Positions 38,601 to 51,299 of a DNA stretch of 64,000 nucleotides are shown here, piece by piece; positions within the stretch are counted from its first letter, which is position 1; the number at the start of each line of letters is the position of its first letter. The stretch is from positions 1 through 64,000 of the forward strand of contig JAYMTL010000043.1 of assembly GCA_036897445.1 (NCBI GenBank), given 5' to 3'. The notes beneath the pieces were generated by a model. The model was given only the letters and a program-made list of their open reading frames with translations, had not been told where the DNA came from and did no database searches. The position numbers and the translations under genes are program-made. The DNA is from Pelargonium tetragonum. Taxonomy: Eukaryota; Streptophyta; Magnoliopsida; Geraniales; Geraniaceae.

Positions 38601-40276
38601 TTTATGTCTATTTAGGATTCCTATCTTGAAAGAGGCGCTAATTTTGGTAAATTAAAAGCAAGCCCTGAGCTCAAACCGCTTCTATGTTCCCTTATACGAA
38701 CGCTGCAAATCTATAGCTATATAAACTGGCTGGGGAACCTTGAGGGATAATATATTAGATGGGCTTTCTCTTAGGAAATTTCTCAGTCGATTAGATAAAC
38801 CCTCCTTTAGAATAAAGCAATCCGTAGAAAAGATACGGGAACGCGGGCCCTAAACCTTAAGAAAAAGTTAGCTAGCGAAGGGTCCTCGTGTAAACTAAAC
38901 TTAAGTAAACCTACTCCCAGAAAGGAAAGAAGATCCAGAAATTTGATGCATTCTCTTTTGAGATTCTTTTTACTGTCTTCAAAGTCGATAGAAATAGGAT
39001 TCAGAGATGAAAAATATATTAAAAGTCAATATTATACTATATTTCCTGGATACCGAAGGGAAAAGATAATTTATAGTCCTGCGCACTCCTTTTTGACCGA
39101 ATCTAAGAAAAACTTTTTTTTTACAAGCAAGTCTTGATATTATACTCATTTTTAAGAAAGCAACTCTGCAGAAATTCTTTTAACAAGTTCAAGTTACAGT
39201 CCAAGTATTACTGAGGTTATTAAAATTTAACAGGAAACTCCTAGAGCAAGATTTTTCAATTCAATGTCGTAGACTTGAGGTGAGGCTAGTCAGGGTTCGA
39301 AAGTAAAGAGAGTATTAAAGGAATTTTGTAGGACTGTCGCTCTGAAAAAGCTTTGTGTTACTTGTGAGACTCACTTTTTATATCCTACAAAGTTATTCTC
39401 GCGAAATGGAAAGGCTGTAAGAGAACTTACCTCTAAGGTATTCTCAAAAGGAAGACTTTATGTACTTAGGTTCACTTCAAACATTTACAACTCTATTCCT
39501 AAAAAGTACTTCTCGTTAAAGCGAAGCATCCCCTATAAATAAAAACGAGGACTGGATTGCTTATTAGTCATTAGGTAACCTCTTCTTCTAAATCTCTTAC
39601 TCGTACTCGGTCAATTAAAGAAATATATACTCAAGTTAAAGATAAGAGCCCCCTTTCCTAGGAAAAATTCTTCATCTCGTAAGTAATCTTATCTTATAAA
39701 GTTCGCGCGCAATACTAATTAGAGAAACCCCGGCCTTGTTGTTTTTTAAGCCTACACTTCTATCCTTTTCACTATCAAAATCAAAGAAAGCATTATAGCA
39801 CAAATGAAGTCAAATATAGGATACTCCGTCTATTTAGGTTACTCTGGAATATTTCTATAAGGATATGGAAGTACAGCTTTTTACTAGACTAACTAAGTAT
39901 ACTAAATATAACATACTAGAAACACCTAGATTGGTGTAATGATAGGATATGCTTTTATTAATAAAAAGAAGTTCGAGAACCGCCCATCTTGCAAAGTCTT
40001 TCTCAGACTTATCTTAATTATTGCTTGGTCACAAAGCTATAGGTATTCTGTGGTCGTAATAGGTTTCGCTATATAGTAAAGTACGAAAAGAAAAGAGTGA
40101 GATTTTTATTGATCCAGAGCCGCCTTACTTCTTTGTATTTAGACTCTTTTGTGACCTCAGCTTAGAGCTTTTTTAAGATTTATATTAGTAACCCCTCCTT
40201 TTCGAGTAACACTGACAGATTAATAATTAATAAATAACAGGGTTTGCTTTATATTAAGTACTTTATTAAATAGTAT
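35644..40276. other. Gene-less AT-rich DNA
   Basis: No gene recognised. Frames at 36792-36995 and 38943-39137 (+, under 70 codons) have no motif. A variant of the acctgtcttgat word with two extra bases occurs at about 37726. The nested palindromes at 36474-36510 are the only clear structure. Confidence 0.5.
36474..36510. repeat. Nested palindromes
   Basis: The arms ctttacgc (36474-36481) and gcgtaaag (36503-36510) pair perfectly across 21 bases. Inside the loop, the ten bases attcgcgaat (36482-36491) form a second perfect palindrome. No T-run or gene end suggests a terminator. Confidence 0.5.
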
Positions 40277-40320
40277 ACCCTTGGGTATCGGCATGCAAAG
40301 GTTTTCATCCTTTTACTCCG
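40277..40320 (+). pseudogene. trnQ-like 3' half
   Basis: From the anticodon arm to the acceptor end this closely follows plant mitochondrial trnQ(UUG) as I remember it. The run cggcatgcaaagg is identical, the next block ggttttcatcc replaces GGTTCGAATCC at equal length, and ccttttactcc is identical. The anticodon region reads ttgg where TTTGG is expected, so the anticodon would be altered. Upstream of about 40277 the D arm and the acceptor 5' side are not recognisable beyond a tata..aagt echo. The T loop has lost its conserved C56 and G57. It is a decayed or partial copy. Confidence 0.5.
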
Positions 40321-40921
40321 GAGAGAGAGACTTTCTTATATTTCTGTGTCGATCTCCTCGTACGTCCTTAGTATAAATTAAATAGATTTCAGATTTGTAG
40401 ATTAAAGTGGATTTTAGACCCGAAATTCCAAGTCCCTTACTCTTTTATGAAGCCAGAGGAAGAGAAAATTAGATAGGAAGGAGCGGGTAGACTCCTTTAG
40501 TCAATCAAAGAAAGGTTCGTTTTTCAAAAGCTGTATAAAGTATAGATTCTAAAAAAAGAATATCTTGTGAGCTTTATGAGTAAACTTTTCTTTTTAGGTT
40601 AGGGACGCTCTATTAGGATAAAGCCCTTTTCTTACGCACTTAGCTCTAAGCCATGCTTCCCAAAATTTGATAAGAGATGTGATACTGACTCTTTACTGTA
40701 AGCAACCTGACAACTAATTAGAACTTAGGAACCAGATCCAACAAACAAGACTCATACGGAAAACCTTTCTAAGCTACTTACGAGAGATTGATCGAAAAGG
40801 GGAGGCTTGTAAGAGCTCCGAATAAAATGTGGATGAATGTCCCAAAACCTTAAGCAAACTATATCCAATGTCAAACCGTTATAAGATCAAATAACTGGTG
40901 CAATTAAAAAAAGCAATTCCT

Positions 40922-40993
40922 TAGAAGTACTCGATTTGAACCTTTACCCGCGGATTCCATGAACCGGCGCTTTAACCGCTTTAAATACTTCAT
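40922..40993 (-). pseudogene. tRNA-like sequence, possibly trnM(CAU)-derived
   Basis: On the minus strand the acceptor arms gaagt (40987-40991) and acttc (40924-40928) pair with exactly tRNA spacing (positions 3 and 70 are 68 bases apart). The D region reads gcggttaaagc, the T loop g-ttcaaat-c falls at 53-61, and the anticodon region reads ggttcatgga. The anticodon stem makes about four of five pairs only if CAT is shifted by one from the expected place. The T stem has only two of five pairs. A CAU anticodon is suggested, not shown. Confidence 0.3.
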
Positions 40994-43900
40994 AAGCTCA
41001 CTTTACTATAACGAGTTGAGTATGAAAGACAAGCCCCACTTTATAATTACTATACTACTACAATGAATTACTATCACTAGACTATGAAAGACAAGTATTC
41101 AGGATGAGCTAAAACTCTTTTTTATAAGCTCCCCTGCTCCGCCTTTTTAGACACAAAAAACTCTTTACTTTTGAGAACTACCTTTCTTTAAAATTTAAGA
41201 TTTACCTTAATACTACCAAATAAACGGGGTTACTTTCAATTTAATCAGTAATTTAGTGGGTAATTTTTTTAGTGCAGTATCCGCCCTTTTAGGATTTTAA
41301 GTAAGTTTATGAAGGTATTCCTACAAATATAGGGTCTTTAACTTTTTGCTTTTTATCGTGTTTCCTCTGAAAATGTAAAAGAAGAGTCCAGTTTTTTGAA
41401 ATATATAAGTAGATAGGACGCGGGAACCCCTTAATAAGAACGAGATTTTAACAACAATCACATTTCCCATTAACGAATTTGGAAGGATTCCCGGGTATAG
41501 CTTCTAATGACACTGTAACGTACAAATCTTAAATTTTGCAGGAGCTCTCACAAGGGAATTTCTAAAAGCTTCTTAGTAGACTCGCACTTCCTAGCCTTTT
41601 TGGGACGGGATCTCTACTTAAGTCTCGGTTAGCAAAGATATTGTTAATTAACAGAGTAGTAAAAGAAATTCTTTTTTGTTTAGGTTCTATAAAAATAGAA
41701 AAGTTCACTATAAGGCCGCGAAAGGGTTTTCCTTAAGGAATTAGAATTCCTTACTTATAGGTATTAAAGTAGGTGTGAATAGGGACTTTGCTATAAAACC
41801 AAAATAAGCGTTTATCCCGTTTATTAGGATGCTCTCTTTAGTAGCTGCTTATAACTCCTGTTGAATTTCCTTTACTTTATCAGGTCCGCTTTTAAAAAAT
41901 AAAAGCGGAATCTTACCTTACCGGCGACGTAGGAAAGCTCCTTATTATTATAATTTCTCTGCAAATAGCAAATATAAATAACACTTAATAAAATTCTCGG
42001 GATCCCTTACATATGCGCCTCAGGTCCCACTATGTTAACGCCTTTTTATATCTATTATTATCTATTGGAAACTCTAGCTACAGCCCAATTTATGGATTAC
42101 TTTTAGTATTGAAAGAATCTCTTACCCTTATTAATTCTTTATAAAATGACTTAACACGTTAATGCGCCGCTCTATTCCAACGGAGTTTGTGCGCACCTTC
42201 AAAAAAGAAATATAACTTCGGATCCGCTGCGCTTTAACTTATATGGGATTCCCTCTTGTACAAAAAATTCTTATGACCTGCTTTTGCTTGTAGGTCTTTT
42301 AGTGTGTAAGGGTTTCACTATCTATAAACTATCTTGCTTACTTAACTAAGGTATTCTTATAAATTCTTTTTAGGGGAGTCACACAGTTTAAAGTTAAAGA
42401 AGATAATGAGTAAATATACTATAGAGTACTCTCTTATTCTAATTGAGTTTATTAGAGAAGAGTATAGCTTGTTAGTAAATGTTTTTTATCCGCTAGAGCT
42501 CTTATTTATATTAGTGGTCTAGCAAGGGCATAGAACGTAGGTTACTCGCTCCTTTCTTTTCCAAAGTGATATCCCCTAGTGGCCCTTTATATTCTTCAAA
42601 GCCTTTACATGATTAATTGCAAAAGGTATAGCCCTTGCCGGAGCGGGCCACAACCTAGTCGGGGATTTTAGCGCCCCCTTTTTGACGGTTACCTCACTAT
42701 AAAAGAGCTGTTTAGAAACGACAACTTTCATTATTATACTCAATCTGAGAGACTCAATGCTTACTTTGTAAAGAAGTAGTAAGCCCCTCTTTTTTGTTGT
42801 TTGTCTCAAGGTTTTCGCCAGTAGGATGCTGGGTGCATGATATAAATTCTTGTGCAATTTAATATGAAATAGAGTTTTCCCCAAAGTTTTGTACTCTTTT
42901 TTTTAGAGAATTCTAAAGATACTGTTTTATAGATACATAAAAAAAGTCGAAGTCAGCTCTCTAACTAAATTACGATATTGTATTGCGATTAAGACATAGT
43001 AAAGGCTCCCTTACTAAAAATTATCCTTTGCCGGTTCTTATTATCTTTCTAGTTCTTGTTGTTACCCTATACCCTGGCTAATCGACTAGAAGTTCTTCTG
43101 GTGTTTATCCCAAACTTTACAACAAATGAGAATAACTTAAGACTCTTTTAATTTAAGGAGAGATACCAGACAAAAGTATTCACAATCAGGATAGGAGACC
43201 CCGGAATCAACCCTTTTTAGTTAGATAAAAAGACATAGCCTACCTTACTACAAGTTTCATAAGGAAATTTCTTTGAAAAAAAAGCACACTGTAACCAACT
43301 GCTATGCTTGTACTATAAACTACGTTTCTGTATTGAATTATTGAATTGACCCCTTACTAAGGATTTAGTAGACATCACGCGATACCTTTAGAAATTCCCT
43401 TAAACAAAGTTATGTTAACAGATAGGGCACCACAGAGTGGACAATAATATGATATTACAATAGTCTTTAGTCAATATATCAAAAATCTCCTTAAAGTAAT
43501 AAAGATTCCAAATAGGAAATAAACTGACACAGGTAACTTCCATTAAATTAGTACATCAAAAGGTCGGCACGCTGTATTATTTCACTTTTTTATTCTTTAA
43601 ATCCTTCGTTGCTTTCTGAAACTGCGACGAGACTTGAGAGGCTTTTACTTTGACTTTTTATAACTGGGTTATTCCCTAAAAACATCCGCAGAATTCTAAT
43701 TATAATAAAGTGCTTTCCTAAACATGGTTTGAACCTACACTTGTGTTAGATATTGGTACGTCATTTTGCATTGTTATTAATTAGTTATTGTAGAAGGCTT
43801 TCTATTCTGAGTGAGTGTAGCGTTGATAGTACATTGGTGGGTTTTTTAGTGTCAAAGAAACCCGAAACCAAACGAATAAGAAGCCTTTTTTGAATCTAAA

Positions 43901-46107
43901 CTCTGCGTAATTGGAAAACTGAGACTTTATTTCATACAGGAAAGGGTCTTAAAAAAAGAAAGAACTTAGATAGAAGTTTATTATCTTACTAACTTTGTAT
44001 GAGATATTAGGAAGGCAAAAATTTCTTTAATCAACAGTTAGAGCTCCGAGTAATAGTTAACTTAATGGAAAATGGAAGAAACCTTAGAAGTCGTCCTATA
44101 CTTGTTTAATCTACTCCTTATATCTGCTTTAATTAAAGCGAGTTCTCTTTCACAAGGGAAATAACTCTTCAGGAATTAGTACCCTATAAAACAAAACCAA
44201 AAATACCAGGAAACTCTATGCAGAGCCGGGGCAAGCTAAGTTGTATTAAAGTAAGCTCCTGTTTCACTAGGTATAAACTTCAAAACAAGATTTATTTGAA
44301 AGAACCATTCCAACAGTAGACTTCCAATACCCTAACTAGTGCTTAAAAATCTTTGTACAAGGGGCCTGAACTAAAATAGAAAAAGCAGTTAAATATAAAG
44401 TAAAGGTAATATCACATACAAGATTTATTATCCACGGATTTCTCAGGTTTTGGTGCTACTTATATAGTAGTAACACGTATCCCAGAAAGGTAAAAAACCC
44501 AATACTATAACTAGAAAGAACCGAAGGATACTCTTTATCTTTAACAACAACCTCCTAAGTTTAAAACTTTTTGTATCCTAAGAAAGAAACTCTTTAAATC
44601 CCTATTATTCGAAAACCCACGCAAGATGGATATGTTAGAAAACCCTGGTTAGGAAGTTTTTCTTTTTATAGATTACTTTACAAAACGAGTTAAATCTTCC
44701 GTCCTCACACTTCATTTCAGAAAAGCTGCTTTTGCTCTTTCTAGAACAATAAAAATATTGAGATTCCAGTACCGTACTTTTACTAACAGCCAGAGAATTA
44801 AGAGGACTTTAGTTACTGCTTTTATAAAGAGAGGTGTTACGTTGTATAAAAGAATTTTAATAGGATTTCACTACACTAAGATACTCTGTCTTCTTGGCCA
44901 AAACTTTGACTTAAGTATCTGCTTTCTCATAAGTTACTAAAAGGGGCCCCGGCTACGACTAAATATACTGGGAGTCTACCCGTGGAGGGAAGAAAGAAGC
45001 TTTTGATCGGAATGTAGAGTGTTATACATATTAGCAAGAACTTTTTCTGAACCCTTTTTGAGATGAAGCCACACGGAACTCCTCTTAGACTGTAGAGCAA
45101 ATTAATACTGAGATTAAACTGATTTGAGTGAAACAAAGAAAAGGTATGCGAGTGCCCAAAGCTAAGGTAGAACTTACTAAAACGCGGGTAGAATGCCTTT
45201 TATGCCAGTCAGTCTTAGCGGGTTTAATAAGTACTCACTTTGTAAAGCTTGTATGTTGAGCAGAGCTATACTTTTTACGATTACATAAAGTAGAGGTATT
45301 CTTAGAAAAGTGTTCCCAGTAAATTAAATAAACATGGGATTCTTCTTGAAATAAAGAAAGCTTTAGTTATAAGCAACCTTGGCTTTTTGAGTATTATATA
45401 TCTAGGATCAAAGACACAAATTAAGCTAAGAGAGAGCTATAGAGGTGATGAAGCCCCGCCGTACAATACAATAAAGTAGGGGTCAAATTACAGCCAGTTT
45501 TAGGGATATGTTTTATTACCTTACGTCTCATTTCTTTTTTGGTCAGTTAGGGACTCTTGTAGAAAGGAGGGTGCAGCTATTCTTGAACTTTTCTAGCAAA
45601 AAGCAAATAAAAGGTTCAGCTAGCTTGCCTGGTTAGAAGTTCAGAATCTTAATAATTAGAGATATTCCACGGATAAACCCTTCTATAGCTACTCAAAAAC
45701 AAATTATCTTTTTATTTCTAGGTCTCTAGTAAAGGTACCCCTAGCAGGTATTCTTCGCACTGAACAAGAGCCTTTTTATGTTATGTTGAAAGGACTTCCT
45801 AGTTTCTGAATAAAAAAAGTTTAATACTAACTTGAAAGATAGCTTTTTACAGTGAGGTCTATCTTACGAGTATTTTGAACCCTGTAATTTGTACAAAATT
45901 TTTGAAGTAAAGATTAATCCAGTTACATATAAATTTTGTATTTCCTACTTATAGAAGCTTTTGGATTCACTATATCTAATATCCACCAATTGATCCTAGA
46001 AACCCAAACCCTGTTAGAGAAGATACCTCTACTCTAATAAAATGAATAAAATAGAATTTCTAATAGATACTCTTTTTCAATTATAACTCGCCATGACTCA
46101 AGCTCGA
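40994..46107. other. Gene-less AT-rich DNA (5.1 kb)
   Basis: No gene. The longest frame, 102 codons on the minus strand at 42576-42884 (GTG start), is basic, shows no known motif, and is within chance length. A T-arm-like string at about 43729 (ggtttgaacctac, antisense) has no credible tRNA around it. The hairpin at 41885-41909 is listed. Confidence 0.5.
41885..41909. terminator. Strong hairpin, terminator-like shape
   Basis: Perfect 10-bp stem tccgctttta / taaaagcgga with a five-A loop. It is among the most stable simple hairpins in the window. It is followed by atctt rather than a clean T-run, and no gene ends before it. Calling it a terminator rests on shape alone. It could equally be a palindromic repeat of the kind found in many organelle genomes. 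Confidence 0.3.
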
Positions 46108-46302
46108 ATCCGTGTAAGTTCCAGGGCTAGCATCTGTCTTTTGATTTCAGTAATGTCTCACTTGGAAAACGACAGCACCCAGTGGAAGTCAGATGGTTTA
46201 TCCCTTCTTTTTGATATCATTACAGCACGGAACTTCCTAATTTTCTTCCTAAAAGCAAGGGCGGATGGATGGCTACATCCTTTTTGTCAAAGGAAATTAC
46301 TT
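46108..46302 (+). repeat. Dispersed repeat R1, copy B
   Basis: Partner of 11184-11363, with 16 identical bases at 46188-46203 and several shorter blocks. A 74-codon frame (46093-46317, ATG start, reads MTQARIRVSSR at its start) covers this copy. The matching bases in copy A are in a different arrangement of frames and gaps, so conservation is at the DNA level. CA and TG are common here, suggesting this copy has escaped the composition bias better than copy A. Confidence 0.7.
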
Positions 46303-46317
46303 ACTGGTTTTACATAA

Positions 46318-48764
46318 TCATTTTTCTGGCCCTTGTTTGTATAAAATTCCTGCTATAAACCTGCACCCTATTCCTCCTGTTTATTTTCTTAGGTTCATTT
46401 ACGACTGAAAATCTTGATATACTTTAGACTTTCTTAGAGGGTTTTCCTCAAATCGTTGTGTGTACTTCCTGGCTTCCTTATTAGAACGGGATTCCCGTCT
46501 GACAGTAAAAGTCTTGGTTCAGGTTAAAAGTTTTGCTCTTTTGTAGAATAGAGAGCTAAGAAAGAAAGCTTGTAAGGAATTTTTTTGCTTTTACTGCTAT
46601 ATATAATATAACACCTATATAAATTTTATAGGGAAGTCTAGATATTTTTATTCAGCAGCGTCTAATCTTGAGTCAAGAGCCTATAGGGCACCTCGTACAT
46701 AATAAAAAGCTCTTTAAAGACGGGTAATTTATAAAAACGTACCTAAAAAGTGTTAAATTTCCCGTGTTTCACTAAGGTTTCCTTTTTTTGAAATAATAGA
46801 GCTTCCCTGAAGTTATTCTAAACAGTTAAAAAATTACCTTTCAATAAATAAATGACGGCAGTCAACAGAACTCTACGCGATTCTATTTAGAGCGCTACTT
46901 TGAGAATATCTAAGAACCACTTAAATTAAATAAACCCACTAGATTCTAGATTGCATCTCTCTTATATATACTAATGGAACAAACAGCTCTAACTCTAACT
47001 AATATGACTAAAAGAAAAAACTTAAAAAGTCTAAAGCTGTTGCCATTGGATTTGTATTTTAGATTTCCTTGTTTACTATATTGTATTGAGGTCTTTAATA
47101 AAGCAAAGCTTAGTTATATCTTTCTCTTAATTAGATAATATTTACCCAAAACCCAAAATCTTAAAAACCAAAGAAGAACTTTCTATTCTAAACAAGAAAG
47201 AAAGAATCACTTTAAGTTGGCAGGCCCCTCTTTTTTGCAATTTATTTATAGGCTTTTCCCATCCCTATTTATAAAGACTCAGTACTCGATTCTTAGTAAT
47301 TCAAAAAGACAAGCTCAAGGGTTTTCTTGAGCAATAAAAAGACTTCTTAATTTGTACCAGGGGTCCGTCTCATTTACAGCAAGTTCAGCTAGGAATGCTT
47401 TTATACCCGCGGAAAGGCTTTCACAGAATACTTAACACAAAGAAACTCATATTGCATAGCTCTATTAAGTGCCTAAGACATTGTAGCTCCCCATTTATAT
47501 AAGCGCCAGTTCGTTACAACAGGACCCATTAAGTTACTTAGTTTGCAAGCATTTGTACTAAATAAAGAAAACAGAGTATGGGCTTTAAAGATAGCAGCTA
47601 TAGTCACTCTTACTGTTAAAGCAAAGTCACAGCTCGAGTTCTAAGGGCGTGAGCTAAATATTTTAAAGGTTACCCGTAAAAAAGGAGAAGCATCCCTGTA
47701 AACTTATACTTTAGTCTAAAATTCACTAGGCCCTAGCTACGCTTTAACTAACCCGCAACATCAATAAGGGAAATTTCTACAAACGCATATTTTGAGTATT
47801 AAACTATCTCGGAATGTTCTCTACTCTCAACTCACAAGAACCAAAAGGGAAATAGAATCTGTTATCCTAAAAAATAGCTGCCCTTGAACACTGGATACCG
47901 TTTTCTTAGAATCAATAGCTGGCGTACACAACACAGTAGGAATACCCGGTCTAAGGAAAGCAACAATAGTTACAGTAATTGACTTATTATCAGGAACTTT
48001 TATTTAATTAAGATTAAGAATTATGACTTTCCTATCTATCAAGAACAAGAAATTCTTAGGACTATAAAAACACAAGAGCTACAATTAAATTAAGATAAGT
48101 TCCTAAACCGAAAATACTAGGGAATATAACAAGGAAGATAATCCTCTTTATAACAGGAATTCTAATTTAGTTAGAATCCTTTCTTTACCAGGGTTTACCA
48201 GCTAAACAGAATGCAAAAAAATTCATCAAGATATGCCTTGCCAAAAGGCAAGCTTGCTTGTTTCCATTATAACAAAAACTCCTTGCACTATAGAATAGAT
48301 CGGGTAAGATAAAAATACAAGGATAAGGATCCCTTTTAAAAGAATTACTTTCCTCAGAAAGAAAAATTCCTTTTCCCGCTGTAACTAGATAGAGCACTAC
48401 CAAATCTTATAGACTCTAACTCTCGGACTCCTTTTCTTAATTGTAATTAATTGTAAAAGACTTCCAACAATTAAAAGCTAAACATTATATGAATACAAAT
48501 AACGAAATGGAATAGTACTCTTAAATATCTTTTATCTGTAGTTAGGATACCCTGTAGTACATTTTGACTTGGAAAACCCCTTTGGGAGTCTAGCAGATTT
48601 ACTAGAATTCCATTTGCCTTTCCTAATAAAAACCTTAGCCTTGTTTAGAAGTTTGATCTTATAATCTTAAGGAGCCAGATTCCTACGAAGCTACCTCGGG
48701 ACAGGTACCTATTATAATGAATGGCCTTTCCTGGAAAGAATTAACTTAATATCTGGATAAACCT
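46318..48764. other. Gene-less AT-rich DNA
   Basis: No gene. A 72-codon minus-strand frame at 48185-48403 has no known motif. No tRNA-like sequence noticed. Confidence 0.5.
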
Positions 48765-48804
48765 AACAAACAATATCGAAGTTATTATCCAGAATGCCTT
48801 TGCC
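48765..48804 (+). repeat. Dispersed repeat R3, copy B
   Basis: Matches 16677-16716 over 40 bases with about eight differences, including the identical core aagttattatccaga. Most differences are transitions or lie in the outer thirds. Confidence 0.6.
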
Positions 48805-50283
48805 TGTTAAGACTCCTCTTATGCAATATTGGATTTACCCTACTTTAGAATTATAGACTTTAGAGCCAAGCCCTTAAGTTTTTTAAATCTTACCGGAAAC
48901 GAAATTAGGTAGCTTCGTCAAAAACGTAAACCGAAAAAGAGTAAACCATCTTATTTACATCGTAACGTTTCCTTAATTCGAAGGATTAAAAGGAGACTCG
49001 CTGCTTTGCAAATGAAAAAACTTTGTGTCCTTGATTACTCAAAACTCTATATACATCAATATACCAGAATAGGGGCTGTTATATAAGATTTAAGTTCTAT
49101 CCGAGGAATACTACCAATAACAGAGTTACCGTTCCCTATTTTGTATTTTGATTTATTAAACCTTGTTAAAAGCAAGATAAAAAAAGTGAATACTTACACC
49201 GGATGGAACCCCTCTAGTTATCTGTAAAGCTAAAGAATAATCTCAGGATCCTTAATTTAAAAGGGCTTCTAGAGTCTCTCCTCAAGCTCGGAATTTGTTA
49301 AATATTAATAAAAGTGGGAGCAACTCCAGTCTACAACTCTTTTAATTACACTCATATAAGTAAATACTCGAGTTCTGGAGTAATATATCATAGGACTGCG
49401 CCTTATTCCAATTGTTCTAGTAATATGAGGAAGTTAGTTTTACAGCAGAAATTCCTTAAGTGTCGTAGTTTTTAATTCTCAAAAATCTATAGCTATTAAG
49501 AATGCAATTTATATAATCAAAGTACTCTTTATTTTTATTAAAATCTTACTTCTTTCTTCAGGTATGGAATCAAACCCGTTTCTATAATAATATGACCCCC
49601 CCGGCGGCACCCTTACATGTTACGTTTACCTTCAATCGGATTCCCTCAGAAGCCCCCTTTCTATAATAGACTATAATAGAGAAATAACCCATCTATATCT
49701 ATATAATATCAGGTTAAAGTCATATAAGATTAATTAAGTTTAGGTCTATTTTAAAATATAGGTACAGATTCTTAGCTTAGAATAAGGATTGATTTTCTTT
49801 TAAAGCGTACCAAAAGGATGCTTTATTGTTTTACAAAAACAAGAAGTTCTAATATCTTTTTTATGGGTTTACGTTTGTATAAGAACCCTTTTCTCTAGTA
49901 TTCAATTCTAGATAAGATAGATATAGAGTTAATGCTTATCAATAATGAAAAATCTTCACAGGCACAAGGGTTGACTCACGGAATACTCCCGAACTCTCTA
50001 AGGAGCTCCTCACTAAGTGCTCTTAAAGGATTCCTTGCTCACGGACTAAAAGCTTTTCAAAAACTCGATACCGGATAAACCTAAAGTCGCTCGAAGGGAC
50101 CCTAACAGAAAGTCTTAAAGTAGATCTAGAAAGTATAGGGTTTGAACCAGGAGTCTCCTCTAGTTTTACGGAGTGCTTATTCTTGATCGGAAACCCCTAG
50201 AAACAGAGTAAGACATAGGTTCTAATCCCACTCAAAACCTCTTTTTTACTTATTTACTGTTCTACCCTCTGAGACAGACCTTT
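48805..50283. other. Gene-less AT-rich DNA
   Basis: No gene. Near 50139-50150 the antisense T-arm-like string gggtttgaacca, followed by gtttta about 25 bases on, suggested a minus-strand tRNA. Conserved positions 18-19, 33 and the stems could not be placed, so it is not called. Confidence 0.45.
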
Positions 50284-50299
50284 CTTAATTACATTACCT
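50284..50299 (+). repeat. 16-bp dispersed word, copy 3
   Basis: Exact CTTAATTACATTACCT, directly preceding the large minus-strand A/G-rich cluster. It shares 21 bases with the copy at 35628. Its place at the edge of a repeat cluster makes it a candidate element end. Confidence 0.75.
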
Positions 50300-50770
50300 A
50301 GACCCAGCCTCTTAGCTATACCTGTAGCTTTCTTCTAAGCTGTACCTGTCTTGATAATACCTGCAGCTAGAAGGGTACTCGCCCAGATAAACCTTGCCTC
50401 AGTTCCTTCAGAGCCAAACTAAAGACTCCTCTTCACTTCGTTCGAGCTATAAATACCCTCCTCATTTTGTTCAGACCTATACCAGCTCCCTCTTATATGT
50501 ACTGCCTGCTTTCTTAACCTTTGTAGCTTTCAACTTCTTTTCTTATAGATTCTAAAACCTTTCCTTGTAATACCCGTACTCGGTATCCTGAGAGCTTTAT
50601 CAGCCCTTGCTTTCTTAAACTTCATAACTTGCCAACGAGCTAGACCTGTCTTGATTGTACTATTGACATATAGCTTTCTCATAGCACCCTTCCTAGCAGT
50701 ACCTATACCTCATCTCCCCTAATCCTTATGAACTAGACCCCTCTTGAAAGCCTTGTCCTTCATAAATGAA
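50300..50770 (-). repeat. Largest A/G-rich degenerate repeat cluster
   Basis: On the minus strand this 470-base tract is purine-rich and made of degenerate units like those at 13.5 and 16.2 kb (aggtctgaacaaaatgagg, tatagctcgaacgaagtg, ggctctgaaggaactgagg). The 12-base word acctgtcttgat is present twice on the plus strand, at 50344-50355 and 50644-50655. One minus-strand frame reads as a Lys/Arg/Ala-rich protein with only about four interruptions in 160 codons, notably open for this window. The other two frames are broken much more often. It may therefore descend from a real, low-complexity basic coding region or repetitive element. No family is recognised. Confidence 0.5.
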
Positions 50771-51299
50771 CAAATAACGAAAAAAATAGAAAGGAACCTG
50801 CCTATATCTAGGAAAACCCTTATGGTATCCACTTAAACTTACTTAGTTCTTTTGTCTCTAGTAAAACTATACCTGTTCCTCTCTTATATAATATTGAACT
50901 AAGCAAGGTTTTTGCATTAACTAAAGTGGGTAAATAAAGGATTAAAGGATATTCTCGATTTTCACTCATTAAGGTAATAGAATTCCGACTTAAGTCATGG
51001 GTTCTAAGGACTTCTAAGATACAGCTTAAAACTGCTAAGAAGGGTAAGGTCGGAGCAAAGGTTTCCGGCTTTGACTAAGAAATTTTTTAGAGGTAATACA
51101 AAGAGTAAGGCAGTTACAACAAGAGGAATATACCTTACCCTAACTCCTAGACTCTATTTTTATACTCTTATTACATTTTACATTAATAACTAATAAATAC
51201 TTAAGACTAATATAGTAATAACTAAAAGAGTAATACATATACAGTCTATCCCTTGAAGATGATAAGGAATACAACAGACAACACAGGCAGAGAGGCTGC
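50771..51299. other. Gene-less TA-rich DNA
   Basis: No gene. Its last part (about 51140-51250) is TA-rich like the 15 kb block. Confidence 0.4.

Noticed and set aside
42576-42884. 102-codon minus-strand open frame as a gene
   Set aside because: It is within chance length for the window, starts at GTG, shows no motif and has no start signal or neighbour.
50100-50200. Minus-strand tRNA suggested by ggttcaaaccc and gtaaaac
   Set aside because: T33, the GG pair of the D loop and the stems could not be placed with normal spacing. Only the T-loop string is convincing.
50300-50770. An intact basic protein gene on the minus strand
   Set aside because: One frame is unusually open and Lys/Arg-rich, but it contains several stops and matches no family I know. 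Low-complexity purine-rich DNA can imitate this.
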